A DNA stretch of 64,000 bases, from the NCBI GenBank assembly GCA_010015655.1, contig ML976755.1, forward strand, positions 1 through 64,000. Direction: 5' to 3'. Numbering within the stretch: the first letter of the stretch is position 1; every line of letters starts with the position of its first letter. The position numbers and the translations under genes were made by a program. Of the stretch, positions 21,470 to 32,358 are shown one piece after another. Below the pieces are notes generated by a model, which searched no databases, was not told where the DNA came from, and saw only the letters and a program-made list of their open reading frames with translations. This DNA is from Bimuria novae-zelandiae CBS 107.79 (taxonomy: Eukaryota; Ascomycota; Dothideomycetes; Pleosporales; Didymosphaeriaceae).

Positions 21470-23165
21470 AGTAATTAATAATATAACTAGAGCGTAAAGT
21501 ATAAGCAACTGTAAAATTAACGTTAGTAACCTAGCTAAAAGCTTTAGTAACTTCTTATATTTGTTATATAAATAAGCTCTCCTTATTCTTGTCCTCCTCT
21601 TGCTCCTCTTGCTCTACACGCTCTTTCTCCTTCTTTATATTCTTTAGGCACTAAGCTTTTTACTCTAGAGTTAGTCCTTTAAATCTACACTACTATCGGA
21701 CAGCATATACTTAAAGTTTAAGTAGTAGAGGCGGCGATAGCTCCTATACTTCTTGCTATAAGGTATACGGCATGCTAGCCTCCGAGGGATCTATAAGTAT
21801 GTTAATATTAATTCTATTATCCTTAACTATAGTAAAGACCTTTCTTACATCTCTGCGATCTTTGTGTGGACCCTTGTCGAGCCACTACTATAGGAAAAGT
21901 AGTGTTATATAGTGGAGCTTCTCTACGTTACTATAAGTTAATAGATCCTACGTCGAAACTAGCAGGTTGTCTAGTAGGCAATTAGGTTCTCGCTACTAAG
22001 TAAGTAATTTTTAAGATAGCTAACTTTATGCTAATTAACTTGCCGCAGACGCGATTAGTAATTTAAGCATATCTTTTATCGTAGGCTCGCTATTAGAGTC
22101 GCTCCTCCTCCGCCGTCGCCCAGCCTGCCTACGAGATCTCGCTATCATTAACCAAACGTTGTCTAACGGCTCTGCAACTATACACCTTTGCAGCGATACC
22201 TCGCGGGCCTATATGGCGACTATATTGCCCTCGACGGGCATATGATCGGAGAATCGCACCAGCAACGATTTAGTACGCTAAAAGTAGCACACATGGGCGT
22301 AGTTCGAGCACATGGTATCCTGGCACCTCCACGCGTTCTATATTTAGATAGCTAGCCTATTGCCTATCTAGTTAATTGCTATGACGTTTGGCAGCTTAGC
22401 GAGTTGGCGATTAATAGTGGTAAGTCGTACCTAAGAGCCTTGTGGGCCACCTACGCGTGACTAACTTAAAGCAGGCACTTGAGGTGACTCTAGCAGTAGC
22501 ACCAAGTTAAAATCCATGCACGTAGTGGCCCCTGGGGGCGCTAATTATAGTAACTCTTCTACGCTGGTTTTTACGTTAGTAAAACATAGGCAACTCTCCT
22601 TACGTTTAAAAGCGTTTGCTATGTAATCCTTTGCTAAAGTTTAACTTAAATATATAATAATAGTAAGGCTTTTAATAGAGACTTTCTCCTAGGTGCTTAT
22701 CTCCACAACAACGCTATCGGCCTATCTCTAAACCTCGCCCACTATTAGACTACTAAGTAGTTACTTATAATTACTATCCTCCACGCCGTTAACTATCTTA
22801 TTATTATAGTACGCTCTATAGCAACACCTTATATAAGTCTTATTAATTACCTTAGCAAGCTCCTTATCTAATTATTATGTAAAAGGACCTAGCTAGGCTA
22901 ACGATAGGCTATCCTCTAGGTATATCTCTTACTCCTTAACGTCCTTATTCTTAAGTTACTTTGCCTTAGCTACCTTAGTAGTAGTTATATAATTAGCTTT
23001 ATTTACTATCTCTTATAAAGGTGCCCTAGCCTTTGCTTTTTTAGGAGTTTTTTTGCGAGGTAACTTTATTATACGCGACTTTTTAGCTACCCGCGTTACT
23101 TAGGGTGGATTCTTGCCCCCCTTAAACACTTAAGTACTCTTACGTTTATAACTTTTGGCTAGCAT
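21470..23165 (-). pseudogene. Second, unidentified reading frame inside the mariner-type element
   Basis: One minus-strand frame from an ATG at 23165 can be followed for about 560 codons, broken only by RIP-type stops. It begins with a Lys/Arg-rich segment and has a Cys/Trp-rich centre (WRCQDTMCSNYAHVCYF, about 22276-22326). A basic stretch (RRQAGRRRRR) follows, and the end is Glu/Lys-rich and coiled-coil-like (about 21590-21650). The Cys cluster suggests zinc binding. I do not recognise the family; it could be an accessory protein of the transposon or a captured host gene. Confidence 0.55.
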
Positions 23166-23247
23166 TACGATAACCCTTAAGAATAATAGCAGGGTATTGT
23201 TTAAGGGAATAAATTCATGTACGGCATCTAATTGTACAGAAAAATAG

Positions 23248-23322
23248 GTGGGGTCAAATGACGCGCAGGAAGCGATTACCTAACAAGCGCCCAGATCACA
23301 TGTGTAGCGGGATTTTACGAAA
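23248..23322 (-). repeat. Right terminal inverted repeat of the mariner-type element
   Basis: Reverse complement of the left terminal repeat; includes the block cacatgtgtagcgggatttt (23298-23317). Confidence 0.8.
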
Positions 23323-25025
23323 CCACCGATATGCCGGCTACAAAACCCACGGGGATGGCCACGCGCACTGCTCAGAGAGATCTACAAAGATGATGCTGTT
23401 CTTGAAAAGAACCATTGCATTGCCGACAGGATCCTAATACAGGACGGGATACCCGGATCTAAAAGCTAGAATAGGAAGGTGTCCGTCGCTAAGGTTTCGG
23501 CTCTATACACGCGAGGACGTTCCTCCCGCGCACCGTCATGAGACTTTACTCTACCATTACCGATTTCTCTCAAGCTAGGCATTGTTCGAGTCGCGGACAT
23601 ATCTCATTACGAGTCGCCACGAACTATCAATGAGGGATGAAAGATCACCTGCCGCGGTAAACACTGGAAAAGTCAGAGGATTTTTCTCGAGCAAAGCAAG
23701 TGCACCTGCAGGAACCATGTGAATTGAATCGCATGAATGTCTAGCACGCTAGGCTACCATTATTAGGTATCGAACTATAAGAACCCTATGACGCTCCTAC
23801 AAGCAAGGAACGCGGCCAGGCCACGGCATGATCAATGTGCCTGTTCGTGGGCCGGCAAGGGAAGACTGGAGAACTCAAGAGCATGACCACCATTGACGGC
23901 ATCGCAGCGCTCACGTTCATGAATTTGCACATATGTGTCTCAGCTAGATTGGATCTGACCGTTGACACTCGAATGTCTACCGAGACTGCCACACCCCCAG
24001 ACATTGCTGCTAGGATTCTATGGAGTGGTGTGATTCCGTATCCCGCTCCACGTATGCACCCGGAAGCCGTCAGCATTCGTCTCATTCGTGTGGCAACCTG
24101 TGTAACCGGGCAATGGGGCACCTTTGGAGTTTGGACTACAGCTTTTGCTATCTAGCACAGGGTCAAATATCTTAGTGGACGTTTTGAAAAAAGAAAATAA
24201 GGGGAAGCAGCAGCCTGTTGGACTTTCTTGTCTTGCGCGCCGGCAACGACACCGCCCGCAGTTCAATCTGCATGAATCACCTGAGGATTGCGCGGCCTTA
24301 AGGGGACTCTTCCCCTAGAATAGGAAGAGATTTCGACTCGATGATCGAAGATCTGACTATGTTCAGCTTGATTTTCGGCTCCTCGCGGAAGGGCTCTTCT
24401 CTCGGGACTACACGGTACTCCAACTATGTGATGATCTGCTTAGTGGAGCAAAGATTCGGCATCGCACGTCAGGGTTCACGCTACCTAAGTAGTGTTCGTA
24501 GAGAGTTTCCTAGTGGCATTGGGCTATCAAATGACCCCACCACCATCTGTCTTAGCTGTTTCAAGAACAACAATTTTTTCAAGAATTCAAGCACGAACTG
24601 AATGGCTGATCATTTTCCCCTCACGTGCGAAGTAACGGCTTCTTGCATATCACAGCACTAATGCGCGTGTCGAGGGGGTCGACTGGTGGCTCGTGCACGA
24701 CGATACGTTTCAGTCGTTTCTCTCCCCAATTAGGTCCCATCGGTAGAGCCCAGACCAAGGTGCCAGGATTGTTCCTGCATATGCTCCGTGCGGGGAGTTA
24801 CCTCCTCTGCAAAACATTGGTTATCGGGACCATCGTGACTCGTGGGCACACCGCGACCCTGCGCATGTCATGTTCCAATTCCAAGGCTGGATGCAGCGGG
24901 GCAAGAATCCTGAAGGTTCATATGGGAATCTCTCCCCTATTACGCATCGATACCCTGAGACAAAAGTCGAGGGCTGTGGAGCTTCTGCGCGCTTCTGAAC
25001 TCTCCACAGTTTGCTACTTTCAACC
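23323..25025. other. Intergenic, no supported gene
   Basis: Normal base composition between the mariner-type element and the rhodopsin-like gene. Several short frames on both strands (for example 23786-24121 minus and 24625-25092 plus) overlap each other and have no motifs or joinable exons. The last few hundred bases are presumably the promoter of the gene at 25026. Confidence 0.45.
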
Positions 25026-26217
25026 ATGGCTGCAGGTGCTTCCAGCTATCCGGATTACGATCGCGGCCCGCACCTCGCCGCAGTTTATATAGCGGGATGC
25101 GTAGTCTCGCTTGTCTTCGTCGGTATGAGGTTGACGGCCCGGTTTAGCATCGCAGGTGTTGGTATAGATGACTGGTGTATGCTAGTCACTTGGGTATTAC
25201 TCTCATTTATTCCCTATCAAGCCGGAACGGAGTACTAATGTAGGACAGATAATATTTGTGCCCCTTACCATTCTGGTGTCCATGTTCAGCTTTGATGGTG
25301 GCACCCGACATCTCGCCTACCTCTCAGAAAACTCTCAACATATGATCTATTTCATCAAATTGAACTGGATTGCGCAGCCGCTCGCCATATTTTGCCTTGG
25401 ATCTGGCAAGGTCGCCATCGTCTTCTTGATTCTCCGTCTGCTCAATCGCACATCAGTCTTTCGCAAATGGAGCTTATACCTTGCTGTCGTGTGGACGGCC
25501 ATCAACACCTTCCTTATGATCTTGTTCACCTTCATCCAATGCAAGGATGTATCTGCGCTATGGGACGAGTCCGTCAAGGAGAAGACAGAATGTTGGGACC
25601 CCTCGGTGCAATCTAGCTTCTCGATATATGGCGCAGCAGTCCACTCTTTGACAGACTTCTATCTCGCTGCGGTCCCGGTGACGCTCGTGTGGGGCTTGCA
25701 AACGGATCTGAAGAAGCGTCTCGCACTGTGTGCTTTACTGGGATGTGGTAGCATGTGAGTCGATCCACTTCATCGAAGTTACTCTCCAATATTGACTTCA
25801 TACAGAACGGGCATCTGCGCGGCCATCAAGGCGAGCAAGCTTAGCACTCTGAACGCAAGATCCGACATCACCTGGGAGACATTCCAGCTCTTCCTTTGGA
25901 CTGGAATCGAAATCATACTCCTCATCGTCTGCGGTTCCATACCCGCTTTGAAGCCCATCTACGCAATTTGTATGGGCCGAAAACCAGGCTCCTACCGCTC
26001 GAGCCGACACATGACCAACGCAAGCAAGAGATTAGGCATGGGCATCTCCTACAACAAGCCCAACGGAGGCGGTGACTCGGTGGCCATGTTCGCCAGGTCG
26101 CAGCAGTCGGCCAAGGTTGTGAGTAGAGTTTCAGAAGATGAGATCGAGATGATCGAAGAGGACGAGAAATCGCATCTTGGAGGTATACATGTAACGAAAA
26201 CGATTGCTATTGAATAA
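25026..26217 (+). CDS. Fungal rhodopsin-like seven-helix integral membrane protein (PTH11-related, no CFEM)
   Basis: Three exons, 25026-25193, 25249-25754 and 25806-26217, giving 361 residues. Introns are 55 nt (TACTAAT branch) and 51 nt. Splicing joins VTW to IIFVPLTI, restoring a continuous second hydrophobic helix. Seven hydrophobic segments are visible. Hallmarks of the fungal rhodopsin-domain family are GIDDWCM after helix 1, a central helix with LGSGKVAIVFLILRLL, ECWDP in an extracellular loop, TDFYLAAVPVTLVWGLQ, and RSDITWETFQLFLWTGIEI before the last helix. The C-terminal tail is cytosolic, acidic near its end (DEIEMIEEDEK). No CFEM domain or signal peptide. Family members include Pth11-like receptors and proteins of secondary-metabolite clusters; function here is unknown. 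It is followed in the same direction by a Zn2Cys6 regulator. Confidence 0.88.
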
Positions 26218-26780
26218 TGCTGGCTGCACGTCCTTTTTTTGGCTTCAAGAGCCGCTTGATGACTTTGCAGTAATAGTATGTTTATTTATCCAGGCAAGGT
26301 ACTGGAAGATAGCTTGCGCACCCGCCCTACATCCTAAGAAGCCCAATTCAAGACAGCGAATGACTGGAGGAAGACTACTTAGGTACCTATTAATGTTTTG
26401 TACAATTCGATGACCGCTCTACTACCTCAGCAAGGCCGAGATGGTCGTACCTCTATTTTGCGATCGCGCCTGCGCGATTGTAACATCTTCGTTGTTTTAT
26501 GAATCCACAGTATAGGGTATTGAATGTACACAGTACTGAGCAAACCTGGGTTGTTCGTAGAGCCTTAGAATTCTCGGCTCAGCGTGGCCCTGTGTTATGT
26601 AATGCCAAGCCGCTGGAGCATCATCCGTCGGAGAAGGATTATCAACCCTCCGTTCCGCTCTCTCTTCCGACAAAATCACTTGATTTCACTCCGTCCAGGT
26701 GGGAATTGCGTATCCTTGTAGAATCGCTCCACACCGCGTCACCAGCTCAGCGTCTCGTCAAACTAAGCGCCATACGATTG
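26218..26780. other. Intergenic, promoter of the Zn2Cys6 gene
   Basis: About 560 bases. The regulator's frame is open back to 26499, but the added residues lack similarity to the family's usual short N-terminus, so this stretch is taken as 5' flank. Nothing else recognised. Confidence 0.45.
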
Positions 26781-29056
26781 ATGATCGACTACCACCCGGT
26801 CCGCTCCGAGAGACGGCGACGGTTCGACCGTGTTACGGCAGCCTGTGATTTATGCAAGCGGCGCAAAGTCAAATGTGACGGTGAACAACCGTGCCAATAT
26901 TGCGTGTCAAGAGATCTTGCAGGTACTTGTGCCTTCACCGCTCCCAGAACACGTGCGCAGATTCGTTCTGTCGGCACTACCCCGAACAGGCCGCCTGTGC
27001 AGCCCTCAATCGTGCCTACACCTCAAACAACTCAGGGCAGAGCGCGCAATGAAGGCACGAATCACCAGCCGCGAAGCCGCCAGAGTTTGGATGAGAATGG
27101 TCCATCTCCTTCGAGTTCTCCCACGATAAGCAGGGACGATCACTATGAAGATACAGCAGTGCCCCTTGAAGGGCATATCCTCCAAGATGCCCAAGGCAAA
27201 GTGATCTTCATCGGTGATTGCGCACCTTTATCATTCTTGCAAACTGTGCGGCATCTTATCACTTCCGATCCTGAAGCGGATGGACTATCAGTCCCAGCGG
27301 CACGAGACTGTATAATCGAGAACGCTCGACCTCCCACATCGGCCCAGCCTCAGGACGTATCTGTCAACATCCACGATGTACCTCTGCTGGTCCAAAGGTA
27401 CTTTTTCGCTACAAGCGGGCTTGTAGAGTTATTCCAACGCGACGGACTTGTGGAGGAACTGAAATCATGGGCCGTCGGCACCGCCTCTCATACAGATGAC
27501 GCCGCAACTGCTGTGTTCTTTTTGGTTCTTGCCATAGGTGCACAAGATGACCACGAAACGAAAGCAGATGCCTGGTTTCAGCACGCGAGAGATATTTTGT
27601 TGAAGAACATGTGCAGTGACGTGAACGTCGCGACGGTTCAGGGGTTCGCGCTCGTGGCTATCTACATGCTACGCGGATCCCAGCCAAATGGGGCGTATCT
27701 TTACTTTTGTGTGCAACGACCGTTCTTCATATCGAAACGGCTACTGACACTCACAGCTCTCGCCGCACGCACTGCCTACGCTATTGGTAAGTACTTAAAT
27801 TTTGAACTTCTGGAGCGCCTACATGGCTAATCTTTTCGTAATAGGCATCCATCGAACCGAAGTGAACGCTTCTTTTGGCGAATCGATACGAACTATGAGA
27901 GACAACATCTGGAAGAGCTTGCGCGTCATCGATATGCTCATCAGCACTAATCTCGGTCGTCCTCCGTCAACGTCAGACGTTGACTGCACCATCAAATACA
28001 GCGTTGCACGGATGAACACAGATATAACTGCTAACATTCTTGATGCCAGTGTTCAGATATTTATGATTATTGAGCGAGTGGTAGTTGAGGTCTACTCTCG
28101 CAAACGCATTTCACTTCGGATAGCGGATTTCGTTTCTCGCCAACTCAAAGGTTGGGCGGCGAACTGGCTGCAGCCCCTCACTGATGTTGTAGGTCAAACA
28201 AATCGCGACACCTCCGCATATATCGCATTGGTCGGTGCATGCTCTACGTTGTGTTCTTATTACTATGGTATCATGCTACTCACGAGGCCGTTCCTCATCT
28301 ACGACATTTACGATCACATGGGCGCTTCAATACGAGGTGATGGTACGCAAGGGGATCATGCGAGTAAGCGAAAATATGCGGATGCTGCTCTTGATGCTGC
28401 GTCATCTTTCGTCGAAACCCTTCAGGCTGCTATTCACACTGGCGCTTTACCACACAGATCGCCGCTAATAGTGTGAGTTGTTCTGTCCTTGACATAGACC
28501 TCTCTTACCTAATTTCAGATCCTGGCTATTCACTACGTCCCTTGTTCTGGCTGTTGGTACCATGGGGCGCTCCGGATCAATCTTCGTGGAAACTTGTGAA
28601 TCGGCCATCCACTGTTTGGAATTCTTCAGTGGCACAGACCCGCACGCCCGGCAGTATTCAGTTATTGTTCGGTCTCTATTGGAACACATGAGTGCACGGG
28701 TCAAGAAGCGAGAGAGACAATTGCGCCTGCAAAGGAAACAGACTTCAGCTGAGTTGTTTGGTCTACTAGCTTCCAGCGCCCGTCCTACAACCGACAATCC
28801 CAGCGACTGTCGCTTCCAAGCTTCATCAGAGCCGGTCTCTTCGTACGCTACAGCAGCGTCCGCTACCTCTACAGCTCCTCTAGACTGGACCATGTACGAT
28901 GCTGATTTCTTCGCGTTACCTTGGCCTACCGAGTACGACCCATGTCTTCAAGACTTTCTTCAACCTGGTACTCACAACTCGGATGGTGCATCCATCGCAG
29001 ACATACCGTTGTTCCCTATGTTTGAGCAACAGACCAATCACGGTTTCCGTTCGTAA
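26781..29056 (+). CDS. Zn2Cys6 fungal transcription factor
   Basis: Four exons, 26781-27708, 27757-27786 (30 nt), 27845-28472 and 28519-29056, giving 707 residues. Introns are 48, 58 and 46 nt, with branch sites CTGAC, CTAAT and CTAAT. The binuclear cluster is perfect: Cys22-x2-Cys25-x6-Cys32-x5-Cys38-x2-Cys41-x8-Cys50, with a basic stretch in the first loop. The middle region after splicing reads AYLYFSLAARTAYAIGIHR, the signature part of the fungal-specific transcription factor domain; the tiny exon 2 is needed to restore it. The frame is open to 26499, so an upstream start is possible, but the ATG at 26781 puts the cluster at the usual position. It may regulate the adjacent kynurenine-pathway genes or the membrane protein; that is inference from position only. 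It is convergent with the dioxygenase gene, with 25 bp between stops. Confidence 0.92.
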
Positions 29057-29081
29057 TACGCTTCAAACATTGCTGCCAAGA

Positions 29082-30390
29082 TCATCTCACTACAGCAGTC
29101 TCATTGGTCTCGTCTCTTGAGGTGCGCAAGAAAGGAATCAGTTTCGTTCCACCTGTGCCTCGCAGCTCTTGCGTCTGGGCCTCGAGTGCCATCTTGGTTG
29201 ACGCAGATGCAATGTCCCTCCTGCGTACTCCTTTTTCTGGCTTTGGCATGCGGCTTGGGATGATGATGTATCTAGAGACCAGCGCGATGTGCTTGTCTCG
29301 GAAGACACTGAGAGCCTTCACCGCTGCATTGAAGGCTGTTGTGAGAGCTTTATTGTTCAGCTGACTTTCGACGAAGCTCCGAACATTGGCAATTGCCTCG
29401 ACGTCATCCAAAAATCTTCCGTGAGGTCCAGGCATATACTTCCGCATTTCTGCGTGGAAGCCGCCGCTTCGAGAATGGTCCACCGAGAGAACGGCATCAA
29501 AGAATTGTAGCAAGGAGCTTTGGCCGTTGCTGCCGCCGCGATACATTCTCCACGAGCCCTTCCCGTCGCCTTCATCGTAAAAGACACCATTAACCAGTCC
29601 GGCAGCTTCCATGTTCGTGCTGCCGGCTAGGAAGGGCCGAATGGTATGGTAGAAAGTTTGGGGATGGCATCGCTCGTCCATGCGCTCAAGGAGTCGCCCG
29701 ATGTCTCCCAGACTTCGCTCGAAGTACTTCAAAGCGTCGATGACGGTCGGTACGTCATTCAGTTCTGCCGCTTCCATGGCGCCGAGCATTCTGTCGATGA
29801 GAGGCCCCGCTCTGGCCTCCATGGCACACGAGATGATCAGAAACCAGGACTCATCGTCTGTGCCAGTCGCTGTTTGCAGAGCAACAAGATCATCGGGTTG
29901 CGTTATGTCCGCGCCTTCCTTAGTGCGCGTCCAGTTCCACAAGTTCAATGTTGCATATGTTGCTATTGGGTTCACCTCAAGATGTTCAGATGCTTCGAGT
30001 AACGGAACGGTGATGGCGGGTGGAAGGCGCTGCACTCGTGGTCAGAAGAAGAGCCTGGGGAAGTCGTGTTCCTAGACTTACCTGAGATGGCTCTGGACCG
30101 GTCCAGATATACCCTTGAGCGATGAGTGCCAAAAGAGAGCATGCTCGTTGCCACTCGGCCTCGCTACTCAGCCGGTATGTATTCAACACAGGCAGCTCTT
30201 CGACCTTTTGGCGTATCTCTTGTCTCTCAATCAGGGCTGGCAGTTGCTCGATGATTTGTTCCCATGGCTGGTAGTACTCGTGCGGCAGCCGCCTCAGTGG
30301 TGCTTCTTCGGGAAGAAAACCGTTCCTGGATATGCCGTAATGGGAGAGAGCGGCTCGGGACGGTAGGACTTCAACTCTGTGAGGACTCAT
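29082..30390 (-). CDS. BNA2: Indoleamine 2,3-dioxygenase (heme, kynurenine pathway)
   Basis: Two exons, 30390-30082 and 30029-29082, giving 418 residues. The intron is 52 nt (GTAAGT..CAG, CTGAC branch) in phase 0. It oxidatively opens the indole ring of L-tryptophan to N-formylkynurenine. Landmarks are PLLEASEHLEVNPIATYA (about 112-129), IRPFLAGS, the segment GGSNGQSSLLQFFD, and the heme-ligand region YMPGPHGRFL with His306 as expected proximal ligand. The residue after this His is usually Arg in fungal members but is Gly here. The end GTGGTKLIPFLRTSRDET is also typical. Cytosolic, no signal peptide. It is divergent from kynureninase, so the first and a later step of tryptophan breakdown share a promoter region. 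Fungi often have several paralogues, so the BNA2 symbol marks family, not proven orthology. Confidence 0.93.
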
Positions 30391-30924
30391 AATGGGACGT
30401 ATGAATTAGGGAAATGCCGGACGCAACTACATGAGGGATAGAGAGGCTATAGCGATGCATTTGTATGAGGCGCGCCGGTGGAGTCTGTTTGACCTTGGCA
30501 CTGCTCACCGCATTCATAATTTCGCACGGGGCGAGCGAACTTCTTTGGAATCCAGGTTTTCTTCGATGAAAGTTGACATAGCGTGATGCAATAGCGTCGG
30601 GTCGGCCGTCGGATGGAAGAGCTTGGCGGAACCTCATCCGACACTTCCGATGCAGAGCCGATCCGAGTAGCCAGTTCCATCTTTGTGATTCGTCTCTTCA
30701 CATAGCAATGGCCGCTCGTTAAGAGGTACCGCGCTCCATTCTCCAAACGGAAGGTCGTAATTCAAGCCCGTCGGATGCAAAACAGTGAGCTAGAGGTGCC
30801 TTTCGACATCATCGGAATCTAACATCCGTTCTCCGCTGCGTATATATAACGTACAAACTCCTCCCACTAACACCCATCATTAGATATACATCACATATCC
30901 AACATCAATTCGAGGATCGACATA
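30391..30924. promoter_or_regulatory. Shared divergent promoter of dioxygenase and kynureninase genes
   Basis: A 534-bp region between the two start codons. A clear TATA-type run (tatatataac, 30841-30850) lies 75 bases before the kynureninase ATG. Minus-strand frames across 30371-30746 show no homology and are discounted. Joint control of both genes is inferred from layout only. Confidence 0.5.
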
Positions 30925-32358
30925 ATGGACGTTGTGAGCGCTATCCGAAAATTGCGGCAGGGCCAGAAGCCAGAATGGCCAGCAAATTCCGATTCTCTTG
31001 ATTTCGCACAATCGCTCGACAACAGCGAACACATCCAGAAAACTTTCCGACCAGATTTCGTAGTTCCCACCAAGGGTCAGCTCAGACGAAAAACCCTCAA
31101 AGACGACGACCGGACCGCAGCTCAAGCATCGGGACCTGACGACGAGAGCATCTACTTTTGTGGAAATTCATTAGGACTACAGCCCAAGGCCGTAGGAGAA
31201 CACCTAAAAGCATATCTCAAAACTTGGGGCTCAATTGCCGTCGGTGGCCACTTCACCCAACTCGAGGACTCGCCTCTAACGCCATACCAAGACATGGCTG
31301 CCGATTGCGCCCGCAAGATGGCAGATATCGTTGGCGCGTCACCGTCGGAGATTGTCGCGATGAACTCGCTGACGATCAACCTCCACCTCATGATGGCCGC
31401 TTTTTACAGACCCACAAAGAAGAAGCATCGGATCATGTGCGAATGGCGGCCATTCCCCAGCGACTGGTATGCCATCGAATCGCAGATAGAGTGGCACGGT
31501 CTAGATCCAAAGAAGTCGATTTTACCTGTCCAGCCCGATGACGGCTACCTAATGACTACGGAGAACATATGCCGGTTGATCGATCAACATGCCGAAGAAC
31601 TCGCTTTGATCCTTCTCCCCGGCATACAGTACTATTCTGGACAGCTTCTCGACGTTAAGACCATTACCGCCCACGCGCACAGCCACGGCATCACTATTGG
31701 CTGGGACTGCGCCCACGCCGCCGGGAACGTGGAACTGAAGCTCCATGAATGGGACGTAGATTTTGCATGCTGGTGCACATACAAATACATGAACGCCGGC
31801 GCGGGCGCCATCGCAGGCGCCTTCATACATTCGAAGCACGGCGACAACGGGTCAAACGTCGGTCTGAAGGGCTGGTACGGCCACGACAAATCCTCCCGCT
31901 TCCTCATGGACAACAAGTTTGCGCCTACGCCCGGCGCGCAAGGTTTCCAGTGCTCAAACCCTAGCATCGTCGACCTCACATGCCTCTCCGGCTCGCTCAG
32001 CGTGTTCCAAAAAACCTCTATGGCACAGCTCCGCTCCAAAGCCCTTCTTCTTACTGCGTACGCGGAGCACTTGCTTTCAACCATTGCGGCGCGGAACCAG
32101 CACGAAGGCAAGGCTCCGTTTGAGATCATCACACCGAGCGATCCGAGGTGGCGCGGTACACAGTTGAGTGTCCTGCTGCAAGAAGATCTCATGGAGATTG
32201 TGAGCGAGGCACTAATTGAGGGTGGGGTCGTGTGTGATAAGAGGAAGCCCGGGTGTATACGAGTGGCGCCCGTGCCGTTGTACAATACTTTCGAGGACGT
32301 GTGGAGGTTTATGAGGGTCTTTGAAGGGGGACTGGGCGTGAAGGTGGGGACGCCTTAG
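30925..32358 (+). CDS. BNA5: Kynureninase (PLP enzyme, tryptophan catabolism/NAD biosynthesis)
   Basis: Intronless, 477 residues, normal family length. It cleaves kynurenine or 3-hydroxykynurenine to anthranilate or 3-hydroxyanthranilate plus alanine. Recognised by IYFCGNSLGLQPKAV (about 76-90), the PLP phosphate/ring area EWRPFPSDWYAIESQ, DCAHAAGN with Asp261, and the Schiff-base lysine Lys287 in WCTYKYMNAGAG. The C-terminal domain shows RWRGTQLSVLL and CIRVAPVPLYNTFEDVWRFM. Cytosolic, no targeting signal evident. Divergent from the dioxygenase gene; only the arylformamidase step between them is not in the window. It is the last host gene before the AT-rich tract that starts about 200 bases downstream. 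Confidence 0.96.
   Translation: MDVVSAIRKLRQGQKPEWPANSDSLDFAQSLDNSEHIQKTFRPDFVVPTKGQLRRKTLKDDDRTAAQASGPDDESIYFCGNSLGLQPKAVGEHLKAYLKTWGSIAVGGHFTQLEDSPLTPYQDMAADCARKMADIVGASPSEIVAMNSLTINLHLMMAAFYRPTKKKHRIMCEWRPFPSDWYAIESQIEWHGLDPKKSILPVQPDDGYLMTTENICRLIDQHAEELALILLPGIQYYSGQLLDVKTITAHAHSHGITIGWDCAHAAGNVELKLHEWDVDFACWCTYKYMNAGAGAIAGAFIHSKHGDNGSNVGLKGWYGHDKSSRFLMDNKFAPTPGAQGFQCSNPSIVDLTCLSGSLSVFQKTSMAQLRSKALLLTAYAEHLLSTIAARNQHEGKAPFEIITPSDPRWRGTQLSVLLQEDLMEIVSEALIEGGVVCDKRKPGCIRVAPVPLYNTFEDVWRFMRVFEGGLGVKVGTP

Larger units (their letters stand above)
20091..23322. mobile_element. RIP-mutated Tc1/mariner-type DNA transposon with long TIRs and two reading frames
   Basis: The ends are inverted copies. 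Left 20091-20165 (tttcgtaaaatcccgctaca...) matches the reverse complement of about 23248-23322, roughly 75 bases with differences mostly C/T or G/A. TA dinucleotides lie near both ends, but the exact terminal base is uncertain by a few positions. At 3.2 kb it is about twice the size of a simple mariner. The interior is AT-rich with many stops. It contains a plus-strand transposase relic (about 20400-21200) and a second, minus-strand relic (about 23165-21470). It sits alone between the GH31 gene and the next gene island. Confidence 0.85.
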
